NCBI RefSeq assembly: GCF_048544455.1 | Contig: NC_133538.1 | Coordinates: 37,015,469-37,079,468, forward strand | DNA from: Silene latifolia | Lineage: Eukaryota > Streptophyta > Magnoliopsida > Caryophyllales > Caryophyllaceae | Length of the DNA stretch: 64,000 nucleotides | Reading direction: 5' to 3' | Shown: in pieces, positions 46,196 to 57,596 of the stretch | How the letters are laid out: the number at the start of each line of letters is the position of its first letter | Numbering within the stretch: position 1 is the stretch's first letter | Translations under genes and position numbers: made by a program | Notes under the pieces: generated by a model | The model's input: the letters and a program-made list of their open reading frames with translations, nothing else | Database searches by the model: none | What the model was told of the DNA's origin: nothing

Positions 46196-47446
46196 TCCGC
46201 GCGGAGAGTGGTTTACAACTTATGAACAGGTAGATGGAGGCACTATTTCTATGGCCAAGAGTGTTGTTTGCAGGATAGTTGGAATCAGCTCAGTCAGGAT
46301 AAGGACACATGATGGTAAATTCTGCACATTGAACGAAGTTAGACATGTTCTACTGATGACAAAGAATTTGATCTCCTTAAGTATGTTAGACAGTAAGGGT
46401 TTCAGTTTTCAAGGTTTAGGTGGAGTTTTGAACATCTGCAAAGGTTCGAATGTGGTTCTGAAAGGTATCAAGCATGGTACTCTATATTATCTTCAGGAAT
46501 CTACTCTGTCAGGTTCTGTTGCTGTTGCATCCTCAGATGTTGATAAAGAAGATTTGATTAAGCTGTGGCATATGAGGCTTGGTCATATGAGTGAAAGGGG
46601 GATCCAGACTCTGTCAAAAGAAGATCTTTTGTGTGGTCACAAGGTCAAGAATCTGGATTTCTGTGAGCATTGTGCATTTGGGAAGCTACATCGCAGCAAG
46701 TTTCCTAAAGTAGTGCATAGGACCAAGGGCACACTTGATTACATCCATTATGATTATTGGGGTCCTTCTAAGGTGGAGTCTTTGGGAGGTCACAGGTATT
46801 TTGTGTCAATTATTGATGATTATTACAGGAAGACTTGGATTTATTTGATGAAGCACAAAAATGAAGCCTTCACTCACTTTAAGCAGTGGAAGGCATTAAT
46901 CGAGAATCAAACCGGGAAGAAGGTCAAGAGGCTGTGAACTGATAACGGCCTAGAGTTTTGTTGTTCTAATTTCGACGAGTTCTGCAAGAATGAAGGGATT
47001 GCTACACATCGTACAGTCCGAGATACACCTCAACAAAATGGTGTAGCATAGCGAATGAACCAGACACTTCTGGAGAGGGCAAGGTGCATGCTCTCTCATA
47101 CTGGACTAACAAGAAGATTCTGGGCAGAAGCAGTTAGTACAACATGTTATCTGATAAATCGGGGACCTCACACAAGTCTGAATCTCAAAACTCCATTTGA
47201 GATGTGGTTTGGTAAGTCTGCTGACTATTCTATTTTAAGAGCTTTTGGTAGTACTGCTTATTATCATGTTAGTGAGGGTAAGCTTGAGCCACGAGCTAAA
47301 AGGGGAGTATCTATGGGCTATGGGGATGGTGTCAAGGGATACCGCATCTGGTCTCCATCGGAGGGTAGGGTTATTTTGAGTAAAAATGTTGTCTTTGATG
47401 AAAATTCTATGGTTAATCCTACTGTGAAGTCTTTTATTTTGTCAGA
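46196..47446 (+). pseudogene. pol: Element D rest of protease and integrase
   Basis: Protease resumes with CPRGEWFTTYEQVDGG after the E insertion. The GAG-pre-integrase zinc region follows (LWHMRLGHMSERGIQTLSKE near 46560; FCEHCAFGKLHRSKF near 46660). The integrase core has DYWGP (first Asp, about 46755) and TDNGLEF (second Asp, about 46938). The catalytic Glu in the QQNGVA-RMN motif is replaced by a TAG at 47049-47051. A TGA also lies at 46935-46937. The stretch from FWAEAVSTTCYLINR to FGSTAYYHVSEGKLE is well kept. Confidence 0.9.
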
Positions 47447-47514
<68 letters not shown>

Positions 47515-47547
47515 CTGTAGTAGTAGTAGTAGTAGTAGTAGTAGTAA

Positions 47548-47623
<76 letters not shown>

Positions 47624-47669
47624 AGTAGTAGTGGTAATAGTAGTGGTAGTCGTAGTGGTAGTAGTAGTG
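47447..47669 (+). repeat. (AGT)n microsatellite inside copia pol
   Basis: About 220 bp of AGT/GTA repeat with a few interruptions (ACTGT near 47514, AAT, GGT). It starts as a poly-Ser tract in the integrase-RT linker and slips into a poly-Val frame after the interruption, so it breaks the reading frame. Downstream sequence resumes in another frame. Confidence 0.97.
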
Positions 47670-47680
47670 TTGATAAACAG

Positions 47681-49460
47681 GTGGAGCAGCAAGACACTCT
47701 TGATGAGAGTGTACCACAAGAAGAAGATCAACCACTACAGTCCGAATCCGAATCTGTACCATCAGATTCTTCATTACCAGTTCCGAATCAGCAGAGTTTG
47801 GCTCGTGAGCGGTCAATCAGGCCTAATTTTGGGAAGCCTCTGAATAGATTTGGTTTTGAAGATATGGTGGGTTATGCACTTCAGGTTGCTAAGGAGGTGG
47901 ATCCTGACTTACATGAGCCATCCACTTTTAAAGAAGCAGCTACATGTTCTGAATCTGCCCAATCGCTTACAGCCATGGGAGATGAGATGGAGTCCCTTTA
48001 AAAGAATCAGACTTGGGAATTGTCCAAGAAGCCTCAAGGGAGAAAGATTGTTACTTGTAAATGGGTCTTCAAGAAGAAAGAAGGAGAGACTTCTGCTGAG
48101 GGTATACGGTATAAAGCTCGATTGGTAGCTCGTGGGTTCAGTCAGAAAGAGAGGGTAGACTACAATGAAATATTTTTGCCAGTGGTCAGACATACTTCCA
48201 TCAGACTGTTACTAGCAATAGTTGCACATCAGGATTTACAAGTCGAACAGCTAGATGTGAAGACAGCTTTCCTACATGGAGAGTTGGAAGAAGACATATA
48301 CATGACTCAGCCAGACAGTTTCCAGATTCCGGGTAAAGAAGACTGCGTTTGTAAGCTGAAAAGGTCCTTATATGGGCTAAAACAGTCTCCGAGGCAGTGG
48401 TATAAAAGGTTCGACAGCTATATGTTGGAAATTGGCTACAATAGGAGTCCGTATGATTGTTGTGTTTATTAAAACAAGGTGAAGAATGGGTCTCTCATCT
48501 ATCTGATCCTATATGTAGACGATATGTTGATAGCTGCAGAGAGCAAGTCTGATGTTCAGAAATTAAAGGGTCTTCTCAGTGCTGAATTTGAGATAAAAGA
48601 TTTGGGTGCAGCAAGAAAAATTCTGGGAATGGAGATCTACATGGATAGGAGCAAGAAGAAGCTTTTCTTATCTCAGAAAGGCTATATTCAGAAGGTCCTA
48701 GCAAGGTTTGGCATGTCTACAGCTAAATCCATAGATACTCTTAGTGCATCGAATGCACATCTATCTGTTGCTTTCTCACCCAAGTCAGCTGAAAAAAGGG
48801 AGTACATGTCCCAACTTTCGTACTCTAGTGCAGTGGGTAGCTTAATGTATGATATGGTCTGCATTAGACCTGACCTAACACAGTCGGCCAGTGTGGTGAT
48901 CCAGTTTATGGGTGACCCAAGTAAAGAGCACTGGAAAGCTGTGAAGAGGATTTTATGGTACCTTAAGGGTACATATGATGTTGGTCTCATTTATGGAGGT
49001 GATAGAGAGTGCCTTGTGTTAGGGTACTCAGATTCTGATTATGCAGGAGATGTTGACAACAAACGATTAATGACTGGTTATGTTTCCACTCTTGGTGGTT
49101 CAGTCGTCTATATTGCAGCCTACAGTTACTTTGTCTACTACTGAAGCAGGGTATATGGCGTTCACTGCAGCAGCTAAAGAGGGTATCTGGTTAAAAGGAT
49201 TGGTCAATGATCTGGGTCTACATCAGGAGCAAGCTATTATATTTTGTGACAGTCTTAGTGCAATATGCTTGGCTAAAGATCAAGTCCATCATGAGAGGAC
49301 TAAGCATATAGATGTGAGATATCACTTTCTGAGAAATGAGAAGAGGATTAAGGTGAACAAAGTGGGTACTGCTGATAACCCAGCTGACATGTTCACTAAG
49401 CCAGTTCCGCATAGCAAGTTCCAACATTGTTTGGACTTGCTAAATATCCGCATTCTGTAA
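47681..49460 (+). pseudogene. pol: Element D reverse transcriptase and RNase H
   Basis: The acidic linker (QQDTLDESVPQEEDQPLQSE) leads into copia RT: TCKWVFKKKEGETSAEGIRY (about 48053), QLDVKTAFLHGELEEDIYM (about 48250) and the catalytic YVDDM (about 48511-48525). Connection and RNase H follow: SYSSAVGSLMYDMVCIRPDL (about 48820), YSDSDYAGDVDNKR (about 49026), then ADNPADMFTKPVP near 49373. Stops at 47999-48001 and 48470-48472 and a frameshift near 49110 break it. The stop at 49458-49460 after LLNIRIL looks original. Confidence 0.92.
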
Positions 49461-49568
49461 TTGCCCTCTTGTGGGCAATATCTGAGGGGAAGGGAGAAGA
49501 GCTTTCTAGTACATCTGGCATTTATGGGAATGCATCTGGTACATCTATCTGTTTGTGAGAGAATTCAA

Positions 49569-49583
49569 GTCAAGGTGGAGATT
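49569..49583 (+). promoter_or_regulatory. Element D polypurine tract
   Basis: GTCAAGGTGGAGATT directly before the 3' LTR TG at 49584; typical of copia. Confidence 0.8.
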
Positions 49584-49857
49584 TGTTGAGTTTGTGCCTT
49601 GATTCTGTTAGTCGTTGTTCGAACGACTATGCGGGGGTCATTCTGTATTAGGTCTTAGAGAGTACTATATAAACTCTCTAAGCCTCTACCTAACAGTTAT
49701 ACCGTCTAAATCTGTAATCTGAAAACTCCTCACATATCAATAAAACTCTCTCCCTTCTACTCTGTGGACGCAGCTAACACACCGTTACTAAACCACGTAA
49801 ATCTGTGCGTTTTGTCTTTATTGTTTTTATTTGTTCTTTCTTGCTTCTGTTATAACA
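49584..49857 (+). repeat. Element D 3' LTR
   Basis: 274 bp, the counterpart of 34431-34704. TATA box at 49666-49673. It is followed by the CAAGG target duplication (49858-49862). Confidence 0.95.
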
Positions 49858-49862
49858 CAAGG

Positions 49863-50628
49863 TTTATAAATATGTTCCTAGCTTGTTATATCTCGACTGT
49901 TGCAATTTGTGCAGATTTTAGCTTAGTTTTGAATGCTTTTCTCTTCTTACTTTTAATTCCGTCATTAATGTTAATCCGTTCTGAGGTATAGAAAATGCTT
50001 ATCATAGTATTGTGTTAAAACAGTTGGCAAACCGTGTACGGTTTTTTCCTCTAGCCTTTCTTTCATCTAACTCTATTTAACTCTGTTTTAATACTAGAAA
50101 GATATTACAAATAGTTTTGGGATGGATTGTCGATTTGAACCTTCTAAATATTTAAGGTTTCTGAACATGAAGTGTATGTCTCATAGTTTTGCAGATTCCA
50201 CTTTGTATTTTACATATGCCATTATGATACAAACCTATCCCGTGTACGAATCGCATGGCAGTCCTTACATTTGCTGTCCGTGGATGAAAAAACTTAACTC
50301 TAAAATGGCGAGAATACCATAAATATGCAACATACACACTTTGTACCTGTGTACTCTTATATTACTAAATGTGCATAAACTTTTCTTTATTGTGAAATAT
50401 TTCTACATACTACCTTTAAAATTATTAAGAGATTAATGAAATTAGTCTGCCAGTTTCAACCATTGACAGTTATAAAATGGTTTGTTGAAAATCGCCAAAG
50501 TAGACAGAGACCTGACCACTGTCAAAGTGTCGTGCTGTAAATCAGTCTTTATGTCAGGAAAAAAAATGCCTTTATAATAGCACATTATTTGCATTTTGAC
50601 GACGCCGTGACTTTTGCAGCCAACCATA
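49863..50628. other. Helitron non-coding segment upstream of the RPA-like gene
   Basis: AT-rich; I see no supported exon. A short open frame at 50122-50322 has Cys pairs but no clear OB-fold pattern, so I leave it uncalled. Confidence 0.4.
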
Positions 50629-51930
50629 ATGGGAGATGGTAGGGTGTACTTGGATCAGCTTAACACCAGTAGCCACGGCTACAAGGTTAAGGTCAAGGTT
50701 ATGTAGAAATGGAAGCCCCAAAGATCCGCTTCAAATGTGCTCTATCAGACTGTGCTCCTGCAGGATGACAAGGCAACACTCATTCAAAAATTTTCTATTC
50801 CTATATTCCTAAAACATCTATAATAGACAAGTGAAACAAAAACAAACAGGCCTTAAGATAGTTTTAAGAATAATAATTCTAAATTGTTACATAATAGCAA
50901 CCCTAAAACATTTGGCTTCTCACTCAAAACAACAATAAACAATTTTCCAAATTCAGGAGAGCAACCTGTAATTAGTTTTTAAAGCACCTTAGATTGGTAT
51001 CTCCTATGGCAGAACAGATGGAGAACGGATATAATTAGTTTGGGCTTATAATAATCCAATATTGTTTTTGCGTTGTTTGCCTGATAGTGTGCTATTGCAA
51101 ATAATATGTGCCTAGCGACGTTTTAATACCCAGCATATTTTGCGCTTTCCAAATGTATAATGGTCTGTTTAGATTTGCTTAAGGTCTGATGTGCAGGGAA
51201 ACAAAATGAAAGGCACATTATTTGAGGATCAAATTGGAGCCCATGTAGACGCGCTTGTGTACAATGGCATTTATGAGATTGTGAATGCTCTGATCAGACC
51301 AGCCCAGATACAGTATAGACGGGATCCTACTGAGCTCCCTTACACATGGGTTTTGGCAGGCAAACACTAACCCGGTCACTTTCAAAAGCGCCCGGACCAT
51401 TTTTGCCCGATTATCAATGCGTGTCACAGATTCCGAAAACAGCTACCACTTTTGACACATTCGGTAAGCAAACACACAAACCCACACAAAAAATTCCCAC
51501 ACACAAAATCAAAAAAAAACAAAAAAAAAGGTTCGACCCATCTATGCATACCTGTACAATATAAACAGCGCACTGACCGTTAACAACATGTACACAGATG
51601 TCATTGGAGCACTGCTATATGTGAAGCCATCCACCTGTGAGGTCCCTGCAAAACAAGGACGCACAAACTTAGTCAGGGAGATAGTTCTTACTGATCATAG
51701 GTAACCATTTCAACATTGCCCCTTTACACAATCAAACTATAACATAAACACTAAACTACCTTATGCCTGGCAGTTCTGACCAACCAATGGTAGTTTCGAC
51801 CTGGAATGATCTTGCGGAGGATGACTGTGTTAAGCTTCCGCTGCGTGTATTTTATATAAGGTTTTTACTCTATATTCACACGCATTTCTATGTCATTTAG
51901 GTGGCATCTAGCTACAAATGTCCCCCGAAT
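50629..51930 (+). pseudogene. Helitron RPA1-like single-strand DNA-binding protein (spliced, broken)
   Basis: RPA binds single-stranded DNA; plant Helitrons often carry a copy, presumably for rolling-circle intermediates. Exons with splice sites: about 50629-50790 (YLDQLNTSSHGYKVKVKV, then KWKP after a TAG at 50704-50706); 51197-51463 (acceptor GTGCAG; GTLFEDQIGAHVDALVYNGI, YEIVNALIRPAQIQYR; donor GTAAGC); 51598-51700 (DVIGALLYVKPSTCEVPAKQ; donor GTAACC); 51774-51860 (QPMVVSTWNDLAEDD); and perhaps 51901-51930. These follow OB-folds A and B of the large RPA subunit in order. A TAA near 51368 and a frameshift in exon 2 disable it. The C-terminal zinc domain is not seen. Confidence 0.75.
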
Positions 51931-51966
51931 AGTCTACTTTGGTTTGTCTTGTATTATTTGCAGGAA

Positions 51967-53245
51967 TGAGCCGGGGGAGCACAATCGAGCCTAAACATGC
52001 TCCGTTTGCATGCATTTCGGAGAAAGAAGAATCGGAGCCCGGATATTGATGCCTAAGGATGCGTGAAGTGGTAACGGAAGATGCTTTAAGTGCACCTACG
52101 CTTATATGGTGTTGTTGCTCTCGATCGACCAGATTGGTTGTGAAAACCAGTCGATCGAGCCCCTTTGGATGAAGGAAGAACTCGATCGAGTGCTTAGCTT
52201 TCTCGATCGAGTTGGGTATTTATTGAGTTCTTCGATCGAGTACTTGTGTTACTCGATCGAGAGATTTGCTGCTTGTTCTTCTCGATCGAGGAGTATAGTT
52301 CTACTCGATCGAGAGGCTTATTTAATTACGCAATCTTTAGTTATTTTGCGAATATTCTATTTTGTATCTTAGATTAAATAAGAGAGGACGACAGTCAGAT
52401 GGGGACTTCTTCTCTGCTCCCTCATTCCTTCTCTTAGAACTTTACTCTCTAGATCTAATTGCTCTATTGCTACTCTCTTGTATTCGGTATTCCTAATCTT
52501 TATTTTAATTTAATCATTGTTGCAATTTCATTTTTGTTCTTATCTTTTCTATTGATTTCTCTTTCTCTTATCTCTCATCTAATTAATTGCTATATTTAAA
52601 TTATTTATTGTGTTTATCCTTATTTCTTCAATATCTATCATGCATAGCTAATCCTCCTATGCTAGGACATAGGGGAGCCATGGTAATTAGGGAATTATGA
52701 TAGGTGATTAAGGTTTGGTGCAAATTAGGCTTGTGTTGTTAATCACTGCATTTGATAGCGATTAGTTTCTTGAGTCAACACATTCAGCTAATTAAATTGG
52801 TACACCTTGACTAGATCGAGAGATAGGAAAGGGTAAGACCTGCAATGAACATTAGGGCATGCTAGTGAGGGTGAAAGCTAAGCTAGTAATGTTTTAGGGC
52901 GAATAGCGGACGGAGAGGACCTTTTCATTACCCTGCATACCAAAGTTATGCTGACCTATGACCCTAGATTGGACTCCTAGAAAACCATGGTGAACCGACT
53001 GTCCTAGCTATCTCTCTTTATTTGTCAATTTCTCTAAAGTTTAATCCTTGTCTCTGTTGTTCTCTTTCCTTTACATCTCTGTAGTTTAGAATAATTAATC
53101 AAAACCCCAAGAATCGGTTACTTAGGCAGACTTAGTTTAGCATACATTTTCCCATCTCCCTGTGGATTCGATACCCGACTGCCTCTACTACATTTTATAG
53201 GGACCAGTTCGTTTTATTTTTGATAAGGTTGTGACAGCCGTGTCA
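51967..53245 (+). repeat. Element B 5' LTR (left edge approximate)
   Basis: The right edge is fixed by the PBS. It contains the eight-copy TCGATCGA array (52121-52312), then AT-rich sequence with TTAAATAAG near 52373 as a possible TATA box, then T/C-rich leader-like sequence. The other LTR is outside the window, so the left edge is a guess. Confidence 0.6.
52121..52312. promoter_or_regulatory. Eight-copy TCGATCGA palindrome array in element B LTR
   Basis: TCGATCGA starts at 52121, 52151, 52182, 52203, 52232, 52253, 52282 and 52305; most copies sit in CTCGATCGAG. Start-to-start steps are 30, 31, 21, 29, 21, 29 and 23 bp. The array lies about 60-250 bp upstream of a possible TATA box. The DNA between copies is not repeated, so this is a motif array rather than a tandem repeat. 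Confidence 0.85.
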
Positions 53246-53250
53246 AATTT

Positions 53251-53268
53251 TGGCGCCGTTGCCGGGGA
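53251..53268 (+). promoter_or_regulatory. Element B primer-binding site
   Basis: TGGCGCCGTTGCCGGGGA, five bases after the LTR. The same 18 bases prime F1 and F2. Confidence 0.92.
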
Positions 53269-53434
53269 GGTGGCGTAATTTTGTTGCTTTATTTTAAGTT
53301 TGTCTCTCGTCTCAAGGAATTTATTCTTTGAGACTGATCTCATATTTTTCTCTAGTGCCATACTTGTGTTGCAGGTAATCCGTCCTAGAAGAGGGCATTG
53401 TTATATCTGCTATTCTTACGACCACGTTTGCTAA

Positions 53435-53809
53435 AATGCCAAACATCGCCAGTCACTCACAACCACGGAAGATTCTCTACCCAAGGGTTTCTTGCTACCT
53501 ACTACAGATTCGGGCACCTTTGGAATTCATCCGGCCTACATTCAGTTGGTTGAGAGGAATCTCTTCAAGGGAGTAGCTAGCGAGGATCCGTGTAAGCATA
53601 TAGAGTTCTTTACTGAGTATTGTTCCACCATTCCTTTAGCTGCTGGGGTGAAACAGGATAGGGTCAAGGGAGTTCTTTTTCCTTTTTCTTTGACTAATGA
53701 CGCCCGAAAATGGTTGAGAGATTTGGATAGGGAAGCTGTTGGTGTTACTGACTGGAATTCCCTAGGCTTGGCCTTTTACAGAAGGTATTTTCCCCCACAG
53801 CGCACTAAT
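53435..53809 (+). pseudogene. gag: Element B gag, first part
   Basis: Athila gag capsid region: GIHPAYIQLVERNLFKGVAS, DPCKHIEFFTEYCSTIP, then FPFSLTNDARKWLRDLD. An ATG at 53436 is in another frame, so a frameshift lies in the first 20 codons. The sequence stops at the F2 insertion in the codons for FPPQRTN; CTAAT (53805-53809) is repeated at 63124-63128, where the protein resumes with ALRGQITTFTQIPTEDLNGA. Confidence 0.9.
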
Positions 53810-55489
53810 TAATGTGGAATGCGATGTCGTCGGGTCATCCAATCAAACACATTTATAATACTCAACAAACAACTAGTTAGTGGTAAGTCGAGGTCGATCC
53901 ATGGGATGGTGTGCTTTGAGTTCTAAGCCTTTTTATCTCAATTTATGCTAGTGTCACGATTTGGTTGGGTTTGTAGTTGTGTCTAAACTAATGCAAGCAA
54001 TATAACCAAGCAATAAAAGAAGAGATGTAAACAATTGATTAAAAGTGCTAGGATATCATGGGGTCATGGGGGATTCATGGTGTTGATCATACAAACATGT
54101 TTACAAGGTTGCAAGCAATTAATGTTGTGGGGGAACCGAGTTGGTTTATGTCTTACGGTTCATAGGAAGAGTTGGGTCCCGGAGCCGAATCGATTAGATT
54201 GTACAACACCTACAAGTCGACTTACTTTCCTCCTATTCAACTTCTATGCATGGTCTAACAAGACTCGAGTTGGTTTATATCTTACAAGTCAAGTTGAGTA
54301 GATAAGAGATGGTAAAAATGCAAGGATTCATAGGCTTAGCATTTCATCAAACATAACATGTGCATAAAGTTGACATCACAACAAGCAAGCAATTTAATCA
54401 TGTGAACATATTAGATTAAGCATGAATCAATCCCCATGTTTGTTTCCCTTAATTACCCACTAATCCTAACTAAGAGACTACTCACTCATTATCATGCGAA
54501 ACATGTCATTAATGGTGTCAATCATCACAACAAGTATAAACATGATAATAGAATGAAGAAATGAACAATAAATATTAAAAAGTAAAGGAATTATACCAAC
54601 TTAAGATGATCCAAATAATAAAGCAAGGATAATAGAAGAAACTTGATTGTTGATGGAAGGTTGTCAATCTCCCGATAATAACCCAATAATCTTCAATTAC
54701 CCAATAATAAACTTGAATAATAAACTTGAACAATAATTATGGAATGATTAATGTGTAATTTGTGGATAGATTAAAGAGTAATCTATTCTAATCTACTCCT
54801 AATCTAATCTAAGGATAGATTTTCTAGCTAAAAAAGGATCCCCTTTCATTATTTACAAATGGGGTATTTATAGTAGAAATTAGGTGGATGCATTAGGGTT
54901 AACTAAGGGCTAAACTAGTAATTACACTTTTTAAATGGAGCAGGGAGGAGCCGGTATTTCTCGAAGGAAGGGCTTCTCTCTTTGTAGGTTGGAGAAGACG
55001 AAATTATGCTGTGAAGAAATCCGTGCGTATTGGGGTCGGGACGGGCGGATTCTGCTGATGGAAGACGAGCGGATTCGAAGGAATCCGGGCGGATTCTGGG
55101 GGTGCAATCCGAGCGTCTTTGGAGAAAATCCGGTCGGATTGTGCTGTAAGGAGACGGGCGGATTGGAGACAATCCGCTTGGATTGTTCTTCAGCAATAAT
55201 TCTTCTTCTTTTCTTCCCTTTTGTTCACTTCCATTTTATTCTTATGGGATTGATCTTTAGTCCTTGCTTCCTCTTCATACAAGTCCATCTAGTATCGTCA
55301 AGTAGCTTCCAAATATGCACGAAAGACGGGAATTTCCGCCTTATTATCTCCTTTTCTACAAAACATATGAAATGCGATAGAAAAGCAAATAGGAAGGTTT
55401 TGACGGATAAAATGGCCAAAGAATGTTATAATAGTATGCAAAATAGGCTCAATTAGGGGACTAAATGTGCGCAAATAATGTTCACATCA
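53810..55489 (-). repeat. F2 3' LTR
   Basis: 1680 bp ending TTCACATCA. Minus-strand TATA box at 54872-54865. The CGGAT/ATCCG word cluster is at about 55015-55185. Confidence 0.93.
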
Positions 55490-57596
55490 AATATCCCCAA
55501 ACCGAACCTTTACTCGTCCCGAGTAAAGAGGTGACAAAAACTAGACCTTTATTTAAACTAACCTAATATCATAACCGATATGAGACAATTAGCGGGTCTC
55601 ACTCCGCCCCTTCAACTCACAACAAGACAACCATGAGGTAGGATGCCTTCTTGTAAGGCAAGGTGGGTCTTGCCAAAATGGCGACACATCCAATCATTAA
55701 GCACACAAAATCAAGTAATGGATGCATCTACAAAAGAATAGCCACTTTCCTCATCTAAGTGGCGGAAATTATCTACAAGGGAAGCAATTCTAGGGTACAC
55801 ACTCCTTCATAGATGCAATTTCTTCAAACTACTAAGCCTAGAAGGATACCAATAAATCACCTCCAAGTTGTGTCAAGCTAGGGTACCTTTGTCCTCAATC
55901 GTTAAATGCTTTTGTCAAGAATAGACTCCCTATGGTGTTAGAAACACTGGAGGATCGCGGAATTCCCCCTCTTGCCTAGACAAGAAGAAGGGTCGTCCTC
56001 TCTCTACCATGCACAAAAATGGATACGATGGATAAAGGGATCAATAGATATTTGAGTTTCACTTTGGGAGTTTGATTTGTTGTTGTTTTTCCCCCCAATT
56101 TCTTGTGGCATATAACATTTTGAGAACACTTTCTTTGCCATTTCTTTTTGATTTTTGGCATTTCAACACTTGACAACTTTCAACTTTTCTTTGCATTTCT
56201 TTTTGAACATTTTCAAAGTCACCCCATATGTAGTGAGGGTGGCTTATATTTTAAGCATAGGAGTTCTATTTTTGCTCCTCTTTTCATTTGATGCAATTTG
56301 CAAAATTTCTTTCACTTTTCATTTCATTGAACTCAAATTGATTTCTTTTTGTGCCCATTCCCTTTAATGACAAAAATGTGGTAGAACATGGATGATGGTT
56401 GTATGCATGGTTTCAAGGGTCACCTTGGAATAAACGGTAGCCAAGGAGTTATCACACCACAAGGTACTCTTGACTAGTCCTTAATCCATGGGTCAAAGGA
56501 TACTAGCATGACACATCCTAGGGTGTTTTACAAGTATTCTAACAAGCAAAGTCTTAAGAATAAAAAGCATCTACTAGGGCCTATATACACTAGTCAAGCT
56601 TCCCAAGTAGACGGTTTCGCAAAATTTTCTAATATGCAACTACATGCCATGATGCAACTAACACATATACAACCTAATGCAAATGATTCTACCAACTAAT
56701 ATGCCAAATAAACTAAATGCAATCCTAAATTCACATTGTTTTTACCGCATCAATCAAAATAAAGCCACATAGTCATTAACATAAAGAGGAAAAAGGAGAT
56801 TGGAAAGATCATACCATGCGGTCTTCAATATCCTCATGTCTCGGATGTGGCGTAGTCAATCAATGTGAAAAAGGATGAACAAACACAATATATACAAAAC
56901 AATATATACAATTCTACACTACAAAGGAAATGAACTTGTTTTTGGATTTTTCAATTTTTCAAATTTTTATGGTTTTTGTTTTTATGAAATTAAAAGACGT
57001 ATTTTTGTGATGTTTCTAAATTTTTCAATTTTTATCATTTTTGAAATATAAATTCCCATCCCCCACTTTATTTTGGACATTGTCCTCAATGTACATGTAG
57101 GAGTAGGAATGAAAAAGAAATACATGTTTTTGGATTTTTGATTTTTTTTTTTTTGAAATAAAGTACAAATGCAATGATATGGTATGAATGAATGCATGCT
57201 CTAACTAAATGCAATTCTATATGACATATATAACAAATGAATGCAATCTAAACTATACTATATGATGCATGATTTCTAGTAAATTATGGTCACCTATGAT
57301 CAAACCTCCCCAAACCGATTTAAACACTATTTCTAGTGTAGAAAAGAAATAGGTTTGGTCATTAGTAACTATGCATGAATTCTAATCTATATGCAACTAT
57401 TTACATGAATCATGTGAGATATATTACAATGCAAACTATACTATTTGAACTTAACTAATGCAAATGCAATATGAAATATAATACAAATGCATGCAAAAGC
57501 TACACTAAATGCAATGTATATACAAAAGAGAGAGAGAGAGAGAGAGAGAGAGAAGGGTGGGTATCATACAAATGGAAGTGGTGAAGTAGGCCTCTT
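55490..57596 (-). other. F2 3' region with duplicated polypurine/hairpin module
   Basis: Counterpart of 37887-39971. Terminal purine tract at 55490-55504 with hairpin TTTACTC-GTCCC-GAGTAAA (55509-55527). A second CTCCCCAAACCGATTT near 57306-57321 has hairpin ACACTA-TTTC-TAGTGT (57324-57339). No gene otherwise. Confidence 0.65.
57524..57554. repeat. (GA)n microsatellite in F2
   Basis: About 14 GA units just past the ORF1 stop; F1 has only a short AGAGAGGG at the same place. Confidence 0.95.

Larger units (their letters stand above)
34431..49857 (+). mobile_element. Element D: TNT1-like (Tork-type) Ty1/copia retrotransposon, itself interrupted
   Basis: Two 274-bp LTRs (34431-34704 and 49584-49857) start TGTTG and end AACA. 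The target duplication is CAAGG (34426-34430 and 49858-49862). PBS, gag, protease, integrase, RT and RNase H follow in copia order. E, carrying F1, occupies 35683-46190. Without it the element is about 4.9 kb. The LTRs differ at roughly twenty positions by eye, so D is older than the F copies. It lies in the Helitron. Confidence 0.95.
18794..51930 (+). mobile_element. Helitron (RepHel plus RPA-like), split by elements C and D
   Basis: Helitron sequence survives in three blocks: 18794-22800, 33449-34425 and 49863 to about 51930. It encodes a rolling-circle Rep-helicase at the left and an RPA1-like single-strand DNA-binding protein at the right, both on +, as in plant Helitrons. Exact 5-bp duplications around C (CCCGC) and D (CAAGG) show the blocks were once continuous. 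The left end lies beyond element A. The right end (a CTRR terminus with hairpin) could not be found and may be lost where element B begins. Confidence 0.75.

Noticed and set aside
47318..47816. Three long minus-strand ORFs of poly-Thr, poly-Leu and poly-Tyr
   Set aside because: They are the (AGT)n microsatellite read in three frames on the opposite strand.
50122..50322. 66-codon ORF with Cys pairs as the RPA zinc domain
   Set aside because: It lies upstream of the OB-fold A exon, the wrong order, and the Cys spacing is not convincing.
52121..52312. TCGATCGA array as a CRISPR
   Set aside because: Repeats are 8-10 bp with 13-23 bp between them, in a plant retrotransposon LTR, without cas genes.
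53251..53268. PBS sequences as tRNA gene fragments
   Set aside because: Only 18 bases adjoining LTR ends, with no cloverleaf; they are primer-binding sites.
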